From the NCBI GenBank assembly GCA_003132525.1, contig PKXZ01000019.1:1-54808 (forward strand): a stretch of 54,808 bases of DNA, read 5' to 3'. The first letter of the stretch is position 1. Every line of letters begins with the position of its first letter. The DNA is from Candidatus Dormiibacterota bacterium (GTDB taxonomy: Bacteria > Chloroflexota > Dormibacteria > Aeolococcales > Aeolococcaceae). Below, piece by piece: positions 8,006 through 16,393 of this stretch. The notes below the pieces were generated by a model. The model had not been told where the DNA came from and searched no databases. It saw only the letters and a program-made list of their open reading frames with translations. The position numbers and the translations under genes were made by a program.

Positions 8006-8713
8006 ATGACCAGACGTCTGCTCCTGCACGCCGGTGGTGACGGAAGGTCCGCCCGGCTGTCGGTGATCGACCATCTTCGCGGTGCGCGCCGCGCCGTGAT
8101 GATCCCGTACGCGCAGAGCGACCATGACTATGCGACCGCCCGCTTCCAGGAATGGCTTGCGCCGCAGGGAGTCGAGATCAGCGGAGTGCACACGGCGGAC
8201 GATCCCGCTGCCGCCATCGGCGAGGCCGAGGCCATCTTTGTCACCGGCGGCAACAGCTTTCGCCTCGTGACCGCGCTCCACCGTTTGTCGCTGATCGACG
8301 CCGTGAGGTCGGCGGTGGATCGGGGGATTCCGTATTACGGCGCCAGCGCGGGTGCCAACGTCGCCTGCCCGACGATCCGGACGACCAACGACATGCCGAT
8401 CGTGCAGCCACCCAGCTTCACCGCTTTCAACCTGGTCCCGTTCCAGATCAATCCGCACTACATCGATCCGCCGCCGCCGGAAGCCCGGATCGGCGAGACG
8501 CGCGAGGAACGCCTCCTGCAGTTCCTCGAGGAGAACGACGTGGTGGTGGTGGCCCTCCGCGAGCAGGGCTGGCTGGAGGTAGATGGCCCCCATGTGGGTC
8601 TGAGGGGGACAGGTGGGGCGGTGCTCTTCCGGCGAGGCGCCGAGCCGGTCCAGCTGAGCGGCGGCGCCGATCTCTCGTCCCTCCTGCTCGAAACTCCCCG
8701 CTACGACGCCTGA
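8006..8713 (+). CDS. pepE: Peptidase E (alpha-aspartyl dipeptidase, family S51)
   Basis: 235 aa, typical length. Hydrolyses Asp-X dipeptides in the cytosol. Ser114 lies in YYGASAGANVA, the nucleophile motif of S51; Asp129 (TTNDMPI) and His151 (INPHYID) complete the triad. VTGGNSFRL is also diagnostic. ATG 8006 has AAGGAG upstream (spacing about 12); the open frame further upstream runs over the RNase P RNA gene and is not coding. The possible promoter TATCCT at 7952-7957 overlaps the rnpB promoter on the other strand. Confidence 0.9.
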   Translation: MTRRLLLHAGGDGRSARLSVIDHLRGARRAVMIPYAQSDHDYATARFQEWLAPQGVEISGVHTADDPAAAIGEAEAIFVTGGNSFRLVTALHRLSLIDAVRSAVDRGIPYYGASAGANVACPTIRTTNDMPIVQPPSFTAFNLVPFQINPHYIDPPPPEARIGETREERLLQFLEENDVVVVALREQGWLEVDGPHVGLRGTGGAVLFRRGAEPVQLSGGADLSSLLLETPRYDA

Positions 8714-8754
8714 CCGCCGTTCCAGCGGAGAGGTGAAGCGTACATTTGTTTGCG

Positions 8755-8783
8755 TTGACGCCACCACACACACCTGTTAGGGT
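8755..8783 (+). promoter_or_regulatory. mraZ (dcw cluster) promoter
   Basis: TTGACG at 8755-8760, a 17-base spacer, then TAGGGT at 8778-8783 (TAnnnT type). This is the best sigma70-like promoter in the window. The transcription start is expected near 8790, just before the MraZ boxes. Confidence 0.7.
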
Positions 8784-8794
8784 TCGGCGCGCCG

Positions 8795-8819
8795 GTGGAG
8801 AAAAGTGGTGAGTAGTGGG
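8795..8819 (+). promoter_or_regulatory. MraZ operator: three GTGGN boxes at 10-base period
   Basis: GTGGA (8795), GTGGT (8805) and GTGGG (8815) recur every 10 bases. E. coli MraZ binds three TGGGN repeats with 5-base spacers (period 10) in the leader of its own operon, so these are probably autoregulatory sites. The third box merges into the GGGGAG ribosome-binding site of mraZ. Confidence 0.7.
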
Positions 8820-8828
8820 GAGACCGAC

Positions 8829-9320
8829 GTGACGACGGTGAGGCTCGAGCAAACGCAGGTCGAGACCCGTGTGCCGGTGATGTTCTGTGGAACGTACCGG
8901 CACCACGTGGACGACAAGGGGAGGGTAGCGATCCCTGCCCAGCTGCGCCGATTCCTTCCCGAAGGCAGCGTGGTCGCCCCTGGCCCGGAGCGCCGTCTGA
9001 TGATCTGGCCCCCCGACGAGTGGACAGTCCAGAAAGAGCTCTTCCGGCGCACCGCCGAGACCCCGGCTCAGGAACGCCGGTTCATGCGCAAGCTGACCGG
9101 CAACACCTACCCCTTCGAGGTCGACGCGCAAGGGCGTCTGCTCCTGTCGGCGCATCACCGGGCATTTGCCCAGATCGTCGACATGGCCGTCTTCGTCGGC
9201 CTCGACACCGGAGTCGAGATCTCCGCTGACGAACCATCCGATCTCGACCCGGATGATTTCACCCGGACCTGGGATCTCGTTCACCAGCGCGGAACGTCCG
9301 CATCTCCGTCTCCGGCGTGA
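8829..9320 (+). CDS. mraZ: Transcriptional regulator MraZ
   Basis: 163 aa from GTG 8829, a little longer than the usual 140-150. Two SpoVT/AbrB-like halves are visible: GTYRHHVDDKGRVAIP and YPFEVDAQGRLLL, each with the DxxGR signature. MraZ forms a ring and represses the dcw operon. GTG 8829 is chosen because GGGGAG ends 6 bases before it and the MraZ boxes lie upstream; GTG 8805 would put the operator inside the coding region. First gene of the division and cell wall cluster. Confidence 0.93.
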   Translation: MTTVRLEQTQVETRVPVMFCGTYRHHVDDKGRVAIPAQLRRFLPEGSVVAPGPERRLMIWPPDEWTVQKELFRRTAETPAQERRFMRKLTGNTYPFEVDAQGRLLLSAHHRAFAQIVDMAVFVGLDTGVEISADEPSDLDPDDFTRTWDLVHQRGTSASPSPA

Positions 9321-9347
9321 GCGCCCCAGACGGATCCGCCTCGTGTA

Positions 9348-10364
9348 ATGACCATTCCCCTGTCGTTCGTGGCCGGCATGGGGATTCTCGACGACGCCAC
9401 GCCCGGTGCCCCGTCGCCTGACGGCGCGGGCCACCGGCCGGTCCTTCTCACACCCCTCATAGAGAGCCTGCAGCCCCGGCCCGGGCAGATCGCCGTCGAC
9501 GCCACATTCGGCGCCGGCGGGGTCACAGCCGCGCTCCTCGAGCGCGTCGCTCCGGGCGGCCGGGTGATCGCGATCGATCGCGATCAGAGCGCTGTCGACG
9601 CCGGTCGCGCCCGTTTTGGCGGCAGCGGCGCCGTGGAGATCGCCCAGGGTGACTTCGCCGACCTCGAGGCCATCGTCCGCGCCCTTGGCGTGACGGCGGC
9701 GGATGTCGTCGTCTTCGACCTCGGCATCTCCTCACTCCAGCTCGATGACCCGGCCCGCGGCTTCAGCTTCCGCTTCGACGGACCGCTGGACATGCGCATG
9801 GACCCGAGTTCCGGCATGACCGCGGCGCATCTGGTCGATTCGTTGACCGCGGACGAGCTGATGTCGTTGATCCGTGACTACGGCGACGAGCGCTTCGCGC
9901 GATCGATCGCGAACCGGATCGTCAGAGCACGGGAACGCACGCCGATCACCACCACGACGCAGCTTCGTGAGCTCGTGGAGCAGGTGGTGCCACGGCGATT
10001 CTGGCCAAAGCGGATCCACCCCGCGACGCGCACCTTCCAGGCGCTTCGCATCGCGGTGAACCACGAGCTGGAAAGCCTTGAAAAAGGTCTGCAGGCAGCA
10101 ATCAGCATCCTCCGGCCCGGTGGGCGTCTTGGGGTCATCTCCTTCCACTCTCTCGAGGACACCCTTGTAAAGAATGCACTCCACGTCGCAGCTCAGAATT
10201 GTGTCTGTCCGCCCCAACAGCCCCACTGCACCTGCGTCCACCGGGCCACACTTTTTCTCCTCACCCGCAAGGTGATTCGGCCGGACTCGGCCGAACTGGC
10301 CACGAACCCGAGATCTCGCTCGGCGCGGCTGCGGGTTGCCGAGAAGCTCGCCACCGACGGGTGA
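9348..10364 (+). CDS. rsmH: 16S rRNA (cytosine(1402)-N4)-methyltransferase
   Basis: 338 aa. SAM-dependent enzyme that methylates C1402 in the ribosomal decoding centre. Seen: HRPVLLTP near the start, the SAM loop DATFGAGG, FDLGISSLQLDDPARGFSF, GPLDMRMD, RIHPATRTFQALRIAVN and ISFHSLED, all RsmH signatures. The start could be ATG 9348 or ATG 9378; the extra N-terminal ten residues are not conserved in the family. Conserved second gene of dcw clusters. Confidence 0.95.
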   Translation: MTIPLSFVAGMGILDDATPGAPSPDGAGHRPVLLTPLIESLQPRPGQIAVDATFGAGGVTAALLERVAPGGRVIAIDRDQSAVDAGRARFGGSGAVEIAQGDFADLEAIVRALGVTAADVVVFDLGISSLQLDDPARGFSFRFDGPLDMRMDPSSGMTAAHLVDSLTADELMSLIRDYGDERFARSIANRIVRARERTPITTTTQLRELVEQVVPRRFWPKRIHPATRTFQALRIAVNHELESLEKGLQAAISILRPGGRLGVISFHSLEDTLVKNALHVAAQNCVCPPQQPHCTCVHRATLFLLTRKVIRPDSAELATNPRSRSARLRVAEKLATDG

Positions 10365-10402
10365 CGAGTCACCGACTGACAACGCCTCACTTCGCGCGCA
10401 AA

Positions 10403-10433
10403 GGGGGGAGTCGCGCCCGGCGCGGCTCTCCCC
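10403..10433 (+). other. Strong RNA hairpin between rsmH and ftsL
   Basis: Bases 10403-10416 pair with 10420-10433 without a break: 14 pairs including two G-U, closed by a 3-base loop. No T tract follows, so it is not a classic terminator. It may be an attenuator, processing or mRNA-stability element inside the cluster. The 5' arm contains GGGGGGAG. Confidence 0.6.
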
Positions 10434-10517
10434 GCCATCACGTCACGTTTCGCCGACCCGGCACCGTCGGTGCCCCTCCATCGTCCATCTCAACGTTTCA
10501 CCACTGGAGACAGGGCA

Positions 10518-11012
10518 GTGCCCAACTTGCGTTTCGCACCTGGCGTCGACCGCAGGTCGACACCGACGGCTGCCGGAGTCGACGACGTCCCGTTCGAACC
10601 GCTCGTTCGGCGTCTGCGCATCCGCCGCGGCGGACCTCGTACACCGCTGCCGCTGCTACCGGTGATCGCGGTGGCCGCGGGCATCGGTATCGCGTACGTG
10701 AACCAGACGGCGCACGTGACGACAGCCACGTACCAGGCCACCCACCTCATCGCGCAGCAGCAGCAACTCGTTGCTGAGGATACGCAGCTCAATGCCGAGC
10801 TCTCGCGGCTCGAGTCGTCCGAGCGGATCATCGCCGAGGCGCAGCACATGGGCATGCGCCCCGCAGCGAAGTGGGCGTTCGTCGTCGCCGCACCGCACAG
10901 CGTCATCGCATCGCCGCAGGAGCAGCTCACAGGGAGTGACACGGGCGGCACCCTCCAGCAGTTGGTCGGGGCGCTCGACGGGGCCTTCGACGGGAGCGGC
11001 ACGGGCCGATGA
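10518..11012 (+). CDS. ftsL: FtsL-like cell division protein
   Basis: 164 aa. Short cytoplasmic N-terminus with basic residues (VRRLRIRRGG), one membrane helix (PLLPVIAVAAGIGIAYVN), then a Gln/Glu-rich coiled coil (HLIAQQQQLVAEDTQLNAEL) and the RIIAEAQHMGM end typical of FtsL/DivIC. Type II protein that joins FtsQ and FtsB/DivIC to activate FtsW-FtsI. Sequence is weakly conserved in this family; position between rsmH and ftsI supports the call. GTG 10518 has GGAG about 9 bases upstream. Its stop overlaps the ftsI ATG. Confidence 0.85.
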   Translation: MPNLRFAPGVDRRSTPTAAGVDDVPFEPLVRRLRIRRGGPRTPLPLLPVIAVAAGIGIAYVNQTAHVTTATYQATHLIAQQQQLVAEDTQLNAELSRLESSERIIAEAQHMGMRPAAKWAFVVAAPHSVIASPQEQLTGSDTGGTLQQLVGALDGAFDGSGTGR

Positions 11013-12781
11013 ACCCGCGCCGCCGCTCACCGGAGTCGGCGCGCACGGCGCACGCACGTGCCATCGGCAACGCGCCCGACCTGCGTCGCCGCGGCCTCTG
11101 GCTGGTGCTCGCGTTCCTGGCCATGGCCACGGCCGTCTTCGGGCGTCTCGTGCAGATCCAGGTCATCCAGGGCAAGACGCTCGCCGCGGCTGCCGCCGCG
11201 TCGCACACGACGTCGATCACTCTGCCTGCCACGCGTGGTGTGATCCTCGACCGCGACGGACGCGTCCTGGTGAGCAACGTCCAGGTCTTCGACGTCTTTG
11301 TCGACCCGGCACTGGTGGCGACGTCCGATCGCGCACAGGTGGCAGGCCAACTCGCCCCGATCCTGCAGCTCACAGCGGCGCAGGTCATGCACGCGCTCAA
11401 CCAGCCGAATCAGTTCGACTACCTGGCCAAGGGCGTCTCGCAGGATGTCAACGATCGGTTGCAGGCGTTGGGATTGAGCGGTGTGGGCACCATCCCTTCC
11501 GAGCAGACCGTCTACGAGCCCTCACCCGTACCGGGCATATCGTTCGCCGCCAACCTGCTGGGGTTCGTCAATGGCAACGGGACCGGCCAGTACGGTCTCG
11601 AGGGGTACTACAACTCCGTCCTGTCCGGGATCAACGGCCACGAATCGACGTTGACCGACGTCAACGGGAACGCGATCATCCTCGGACAGCAGCAGAAGGT
11701 TCCGGCCCAGAATGGCGATAACCTCGAGCTGGGCCTCGACTCGCAGATCCAATACTGGGCCGAGCTGGCGCTCGCCAACGGCGTCAACTCCTCGCATTCG
11801 TCATCGGGGACGTTGATGATCATGGATACCAAGACGGGCGCCATCGACGCGTGGGCTCAGTACCCCTCGTACAACGCCAACGACTTCGCGACGGCCGACA
11901 TCGCCGATTTCCGCGACCTCGCGGTGACTCAGCCGTACGAGCCTGGGTCGATCATGAAGGTGATCACCTTCGCCGGCGGCCTCAACCACAACGCGTTCAC
12001 GCCGAGCACGGTCATCGACGAGAAGCAGCAGCGCATCGACGGCTATCTGATCCATGACTGGGACCGGAAGTCGCACGGCGACATCACCATGCAGTGGGTC
12101 CTCGACGACTCGCTCAACAACGGTGCCATCGACGCCACGAGGATGGAAGGCGACAACAACTTCTACAACAACCTTCTCGCCTTCGGGATTGGAGCCCCAA
12201 CCGGGATCGACCTGGCCGGCGAGGTCAACGACCCGCTCGCGCCGGAGTCGTCCTGGAACGCGCTTCGATATGCCGAGGCGTCGTTTGGACAGGGCCTCGT
12301 GACCACCCCGGTCGAGATGCTGGCCGCGGTGAACGCGGTTGCCAACGGCGGCGTCTGGGTGCAGCCGCACGTCGTCGATGCCGTCGTGAACCCCAACACT
12401 GGTAAGACCACGCCGTTCGTGCCGACCACCCGGCGAGTCATCTCGGCCACCGCTGCCGCTACCCTCGCGAAGATGATGGTCGGTGTGGTCAACGATGCAG
12501 GCGCGGAGGGCAAGCGCGCCAAGATCCCCGGCTACAGCATGGAGATCGCCGGCAAGACCGGTACGGCCCAGGTGGCGCTCCCGAACGGAGGCGGCTACGG
12601 GCCCAACGTGGTGGCGTCGTTCGTCGGCTTCATGCCCGCCACCGACCCGCAGTTCACGATGATGGTGGTCCTGAACAACCCGCAGGTGAATCCCGCCAAC
12701 CGTTTCGGCTCCATCCTCGCCGCGCCGATCTGGAAGCAGGTGGCGGAGATGATGATCGACGACTGGCGCATCGAACCGTGA
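11009..12781 (+). CDS. ftsI: Septal peptidoglycan transpeptidase FtsI / class B PBP
   Basis: 590 aa. Membrane-anchored DD-transpeptidase that cross-links septal peptidoglycan with FtsW. One N-terminal membrane segment (about 30-48), dimerisation domain with TRGVILDRDGRVL, then the transpeptidase motifs SxxK (Ser314-Lys317 in EPGSIMK), SxN (Ser368-Asn370 in DDSLNNG) and KTG (Lys516 in IAGKTGTAQ). The SxN box is SLNN rather than the common SSNV. No PASTA domains. The start overlaps ftsL (ATGA) and the stop overlaps mraY (GTGA), leaving no room for murE/murF, which usually follow. Confidence 0.95.
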   Translation: MNPRRRSPESARTAHARAIGNAPDLRRRGLWLVLAFLAMATAVFGRLVQIQVIQGKTLAAAAAASHTTSITLPATRGVILDRDGRVLVSNVQVFDVFVDPALVATSDRAQVAGQLAPILQLTAAQVMHALNQPNQFDYLAKGVSQDVNDRLQALGLSGVGTIPSEQTVYEPSPVPGISFAANLLGFVNGNGTGQYGLEGYYNSVLSGINGHESTLTDVNGNAIILGQQQKVPAQNGDNLELGLDSQIQYWAELALANGVNSSHSSSGTLMIMDTKTGAIDAWAQYPSYNANDFATADIADFRDLAVTQPYEPGSIMKVITFAGGLNHNAFTPSTVIDEKQQRIDGYLIHDWDRKSHGDITMQWVLDDSLNNGAIDATRMEGDNNFYNNLLAFGIGAPTGIDLAGEVNDPLAPESSWNALRYAEASFGQGLVTTPVEMLAAVNAVANGGVWVQPHVVDAVVNPNTGKTTPFVPTTRRVISATAAATLAKMMVGVVNDAGAEGKRAKIPGYSMEIAGKTGTAQVALPNGGGYGPNVVASFVGFMPATDPQFTMMVVLNNPQVNPANRFGSILAAPIWKQVAEMMIDDWRIEP

Positions 12782-13737
12782 GGGAGACGATCCTCCTCGG
12801 GGTGCTCGCCTTCGTCGCGGGCGTTGTCCTCTACCCGGTGTTCATCGGTCTGCTGGTGCGGTTCGGCGCGCGTCAGCACGTCGCCTCATACAGCCCGGCA
12901 AGCCACCGCGCAAAGGAGGGGACGCCGACGCTCGGAGGCGTGCTGTTCTGCCTCGTGGTCATCGCTGCCTGGTTGGCTGTCGACCGGTCGCGCGCGGGGT
13001 TCGTTGCGATCTTCGCCCTGCTCGCGGGAGCCATCGCGGGTGGCCTCGACGACATCGTCAACATCAGCGACGTCTCCAGGCTCGGCCTGACCGTCTATCA
13101 GAAGCTCGGACTCCAGGGCGTCGCCGGCGTGCTGGTCGGGGTGGGGCTGACCATTGCGGGCTTCACGCATCAGTTCTTTCCCGGGCTCGGAGCCCCGAAC
13201 CTGGGCTGGGGCCTTGCCGTTGTCGCGGCCATCGCGGTGGTGGCCACGAGCAACGCCGTCAACTTGACCGACGGTGTCGACGGCCTTGCCGCGTCGTGTA
13301 CCACCCTCGTGCTCATCGGCATCGCGATCATCGGAGTCTCGCGCGGCGATCTTTCGGTGGCGGTCATCGCCGCGTCCCTCGCTGGCGCGGTCGCATCATT
13401 CCTGCTCTTCAACTGGTTCCCGGCGCGAGTGTTCATGGGGGATTCGGGATCGCTGGCGCTCGGTTGCGTCATCGTCGCGCTTACCGCGGAGCTGCACCTC
13501 ATCTGGTTGCTCCCCGTGCTCGGCATCGTCTTCGTTGTCGAAGCGGCGAGTGTCGTCGTCAACGTCACCGCGATCCGCAAGTTCGGTACCCGCGTGTTGC
13601 GTGCGAGCCCGATCCACCATCACTTCGAGGAGCTCGGGCTCCGCGAGCGCCGGCTGGTGGCCGCCTTTGCCGCTGCCGCTGCCGCGGGGACGGCCATTAC
13701 CGTCCTCTTCGCCCACGTCGCCGGTCCCGTCTCATGA
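12778..13737 (+). CDS. mraY: Phospho-N-acetylmuramoyl-pentapeptide transferase
   Basis: 319 aa polytopic membrane enzyme that attaches phospho-MurNAc-pentapeptide to undecaprenyl phosphate, giving lipid I. Signatures: HRAKEGTPTLGG near the N-terminus, NAVNLTDGVDGLA, FMGDSGSLALG and the histidine motif SPIHHHFE close to the C-terminus. About ten hydrophobic segments. GTG start overlaps the ftsI stop by 4 bases, and the stop overlaps murD (ATGA). Confidence 0.97.
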   Translation: MRETILLGVLAFVAGVVLYPVFIGLLVRFGARQHVASYSPASHRAKEGTPTLGGVLFCLVVIAAWLAVDRSRAGFVAIFALLAGAIAGGLDDIVNISDVSRLGLTVYQKLGLQGVAGVLVGVGLTIAGFTHQFFPGLGAPNLGWGLAVVAAIAVVATSNAVNLTDGVDGLAASCTTLVLIGIAIIGVSRGDLSVAVIAASLAGAVASFLLFNWFPARVFMGDSGSLALGCVIVALTAELHLIWLLPVLGIVFVVEAASVVVNVTAIRKFGTRVLRASPIHHHFEELGLRERRLVAAFAAAAAAGTAITVLFAHVAGPVS

Positions 13738-15098
13738 CCGGGAAACCGGTCGTGGTGATTGGAGCGGGCCGCAGCGGTCTCGCCTGCGCGCGCACCCTTG
13801 CCGGGGAAGGGCACCACATCCTTCTCGTCGATCGATCCGACACCCCGGCGATCCGCGAGCGGGTGGCGATCCTTCCGGACACCGTCGAGGTGCGTCTCGG
13901 CGGCTACCCGGATGACGTCGCCGCCGACGCGCTCATGGTGTGCCCGAGCCCGGGAGTGCCGTGGGACGCGCCGGAGCTGCAGGTCGCTCGCGCCCACGGA
14001 GTGCCGGTGCGGAGCGAGATGGATCTCGTCTTCGAGCGCTGCCGTGCGCGCATCTGCGGGATCACCGGGACCAACGGGAAGACCACGACCACCGCGCTCG
14101 TCGCCGCGATTCTCGAGCGGGCCGGGGAGCGCGTCCACCTCGGTGGCAACATCGGGGTCACCATGCTCGACCGCCTCGACGCGGTGAGCGACACCGACTG
14201 GGTCGTGCTCGAGCTCTCATCGTTCCAGATCGAGTCGGTGCAGGAGCCACGCTGCGCGATCGCATGCGTGCTCAATGTCACCGCCGACCACCTCGATCGC
14301 CACGGCGACTTCGAGACGTACGCCGAGACCAAACGGCGCCTGGTGCGCTTCGCCCTCGATGACGCCGTGCTCGGTTTCGACGATCTGATCACGCGCGAGA
14401 TGGCCGCAGTGGCGTCCTGCCGCGTGGAGTACTTCGGACGCGGGCGCGGGTTCGCCGACGGCGCCACGCGCGTCGGAGACGACGTGGTCAGCGTCGAGGC
14501 GGGCAGCGCGTCCCCGGTGCTGCCGGTGCGCGACATCCCTCTCTTCGGGGAGCACAACCTGCAGAACGTGCTCGCGGCGGTCGCCGTGGCCCGCGCCGCC
14601 GGTGTGCCGATCCCACCGATCGCTTTGGCGGTGCGCGACTTCCAACCCGTACCTCACCGTCTTCAGCCCGTTCGCGACCAGGACGGTGTGCTCTGGGTCA
14701 ACGACAGCAAGGCGACCAATGTCGAGTCGGCGATTGCGGCGTTGCGCTCGTTTCCGGACCGCACGATCGTGTGGATCGGTGGCGGCAAGGGCGCCGGGAC
14801 CTCCATCGAGGCGCTCGCGGACGAGATCGTGGCCCGGGCGCGCCACGCCGTGCTCAATGGAGCGAGCGCCGGAGAGCTTGACGCGGCCCTTGCCGAGCGG
14901 GGTTTTGCGGCACGCACGGTGGTGGCGACCCTCGGCGAGGCGGTGGCGGCTGCGGCCCTGATCGCGCATCCCGGCGACGTCGTTCTGCTCGCCCCCGGCT
15001 ACAAGAGCTTCGACCAGTTCAGCGACTTCGAGGAACGCGGTCGCGCGTTCGGTGAGGCCGTCGGCCACCTCGCCGGGCATTCCGTGGAGCAGGGCTGA
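13734..15098 (+). CDS. murD: UDP-N-acetylmuramoylalanine--D-glutamate ligase
   Basis: 454 aa cytosolic Mur ligase adding D-Glu to UDP-MurNAc-L-Ala. Rossmann-like N-terminus VVVIGAGRSGLA, ATP loop GITGTNGKTTTT (about 108-119), ELSSFQIE, LNVTADHLDRHG, GEHNLQN and NDSKATN identify MurD. The start ATG overlaps the mraY stop; the stop shares one base with the ftsW ATG (TGATG). The longer frame upstream is inside mraY. Confidence 0.97.
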   Translation: MTGKPVVVIGAGRSGLACARTLAGEGHHILLVDRSDTPAIRERVAILPDTVEVRLGGYPDDVAADALMVCPSPGVPWDAPELQVARAHGVPVRSEMDLVFERCRARICGITGTNGKTTTTALVAAILERAGERVHLGGNIGVTMLDRLDAVSDTDWVVLELSSFQIESVQEPRCAIACVLNVTADHLDRHGDFETYAETKRRLVRFALDDAVLGFDDLITREMAAVASCRVEYFGRGRGFADGATRVGDDVVSVEAGSASPVLPVRDIPLFGEHNLQNVLAAVAVARAAGVPIPPIALAVRDFQPVPHRLQPVRDQDGVLWVNDSKATNVESAIAALRSFPDRTIVWIGGGKGAGTSIEALADEIVARARHAVLNGASAGELDAALAERGFAARTVVATLGEAVAAAALIAHPGDVVLLAPGYKSFDQFSDFEERGRAFGEAVGHLAGHSVEQG

Positions 15099-16393
15099 TG
15101 GCCGCCCGCGCAGGCAAGCTCACCGGGGGCCTCGCCGGGAAGTGGCGCTGGCGTGGCGGGGCTGGATTCGCCCGCGTCTTCTCTTCCGCCGATCGCGCCG
15201 CCGCGGCGGCGGGAGTCGACGGCTGGTTGATGATCATCGTGGTCGGCCTTGTCGGGTTCGGCCTGGTGATGGTCTACAGCGCCTCGGAAGCGCTCGGCTA
15301 CCTCTGGTACAACGACCCCAACTACTTCTTCGCCCATCAGTTGATCGGCGCGGTCCTGGGTGGTGTGGGGCTGGTGGTCGCCGCCCGGCTCGACTATCAC
15401 AATCTGTCGCGGCTGGCGCGCCCGGCGATGGGGGTCATGCTGGTGCTGCTGGTGGTGGTGCTGATCCCCCACGTCGGATCCCAGCACTTCGGCGCGCAGC
15501 GCTGGTTTCAGGTCGGGCCGCTGTCGGTGCAGCCGTCGGCGATCGCAGTCGGCGTCGCGATCGTGTTCTTCTCTCGCTGGCTCACCGACCGCGAGGGCTC
15601 GGTGCGGAGCCTGCGCGGCGTTCGCGACTACATCATCGTGCTGGCCGTCCTCCTGGCCCTCGTCCTCGCTGAGCGCGACTTCGGCAGCTCGATCGTCATC
15701 GCGGCCACCGCGTTGATCCTGCTCGCACTGGCAGGAGCGCGGAAGCGGCACCTCCTGTTGATCATCGTGGGCTTCGGGGCCTCCAGCGCTGCCCTCATCG
15801 GACTGGTCGCATATCGCGCCGACCGCCTCGCCCATTTCCTCAACCCCTGCGCTGCCGCCCTCGGCACCGGGTTCCAGAATTGCCAGGCCCTCTACGCCTT
15901 CGGCTCAGGCGGCATCTTCGGGGTGGGGCTGGGCAACTCGGTCCAGAAGTACGAGTGGCTCCCGGAGGCGCACACCGACTTCATCTTCGCGATCATCGGG
16001 GAAGAGCTCGGGCTGATCGGAACTGTCACGGTGCTTGGCGCGTTCCTCTTCCTGGCGTGGCGCGGTGTGCGTGCGTCGCTTCGGGCGCCCGACCGATTCG
16101 GCGCCCTGCTCGCGGGAGGCATCACTTCGTGGATCTGCATGCAGGCCTTCATCAACGTGATGGCGGTCACCGGGGTCATCCCCACGACGGGCATCCCGCT
16201 GCCCTTCATCAGCTACGGTGGAACCTCGCTGGCGACCACCCTCGTGGGCATGGGCATCCTGCTCAACATCTCCGCCCAGGGTCGACGGCAGGGGACGACG
16301 AATCGTGCGCACGTTGATCGCTGGGGGGGGAACTGGGGGTCACTTGACGCCAGCTCTGGCGGTCGCGCTCGCTCTCCGAAGCGATCGTCCTGA
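15098..16393 (+). CDS. ftsW: Lipid II polymerase FtsW (SEDS glycosyltransferase)
   Basis: 431 aa integral membrane protein that polymerises lipid II at the septum together with FtsI. About ten membrane segments; conserved parts include VMVYSAS, QRWFQVGPLSVQPSA, ERDFGSS, LPEAHTDFIFAIIGEE and GIPLPFISYGGTS. The SEDS core ends at about residue 395 (GILLNISAQG). The remaining 37 residues are an unconserved basic tail, most of which is encoded by bases that also encode the start of murG in another frame (89-base overlap). Confidence 0.96.
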   Translation: MAARAGKLTGGLAGKWRWRGGAGFARVFSSADRAAAAAGVDGWLMIIVVGLVGFGLVMVYSASEALGYLWYNDPNYFFAHQLIGAVLGGVGLVVAARLDYHNLSRLARPAMGVMLVLLVVVLIPHVGSQHFGAQRWFQVGPLSVQPSAIAVGVAIVFFSRWLTDREGSVRSLRGVRDYIIVLAVLLALVLAERDFGSSIVIAATALILLALAGARKRHLLLIIVGFGASSAALIGLVAYRADRLAHFLNPCAAALGTGFQNCQALYAFGSGGIFGVGLGNSVQKYEWLPEAHTDFIFAIIGEELGLIGTVTVLGAFLFLAWRGVRASLRAPDRFGALLAGGITSWICMQAFINVMAVTGVIPTTGIPLPFISYGGTSLATTLVGMGILLNISAQGRRQGTTNRAHVDRWGGNWGSLDASSGGRARSPKRSS

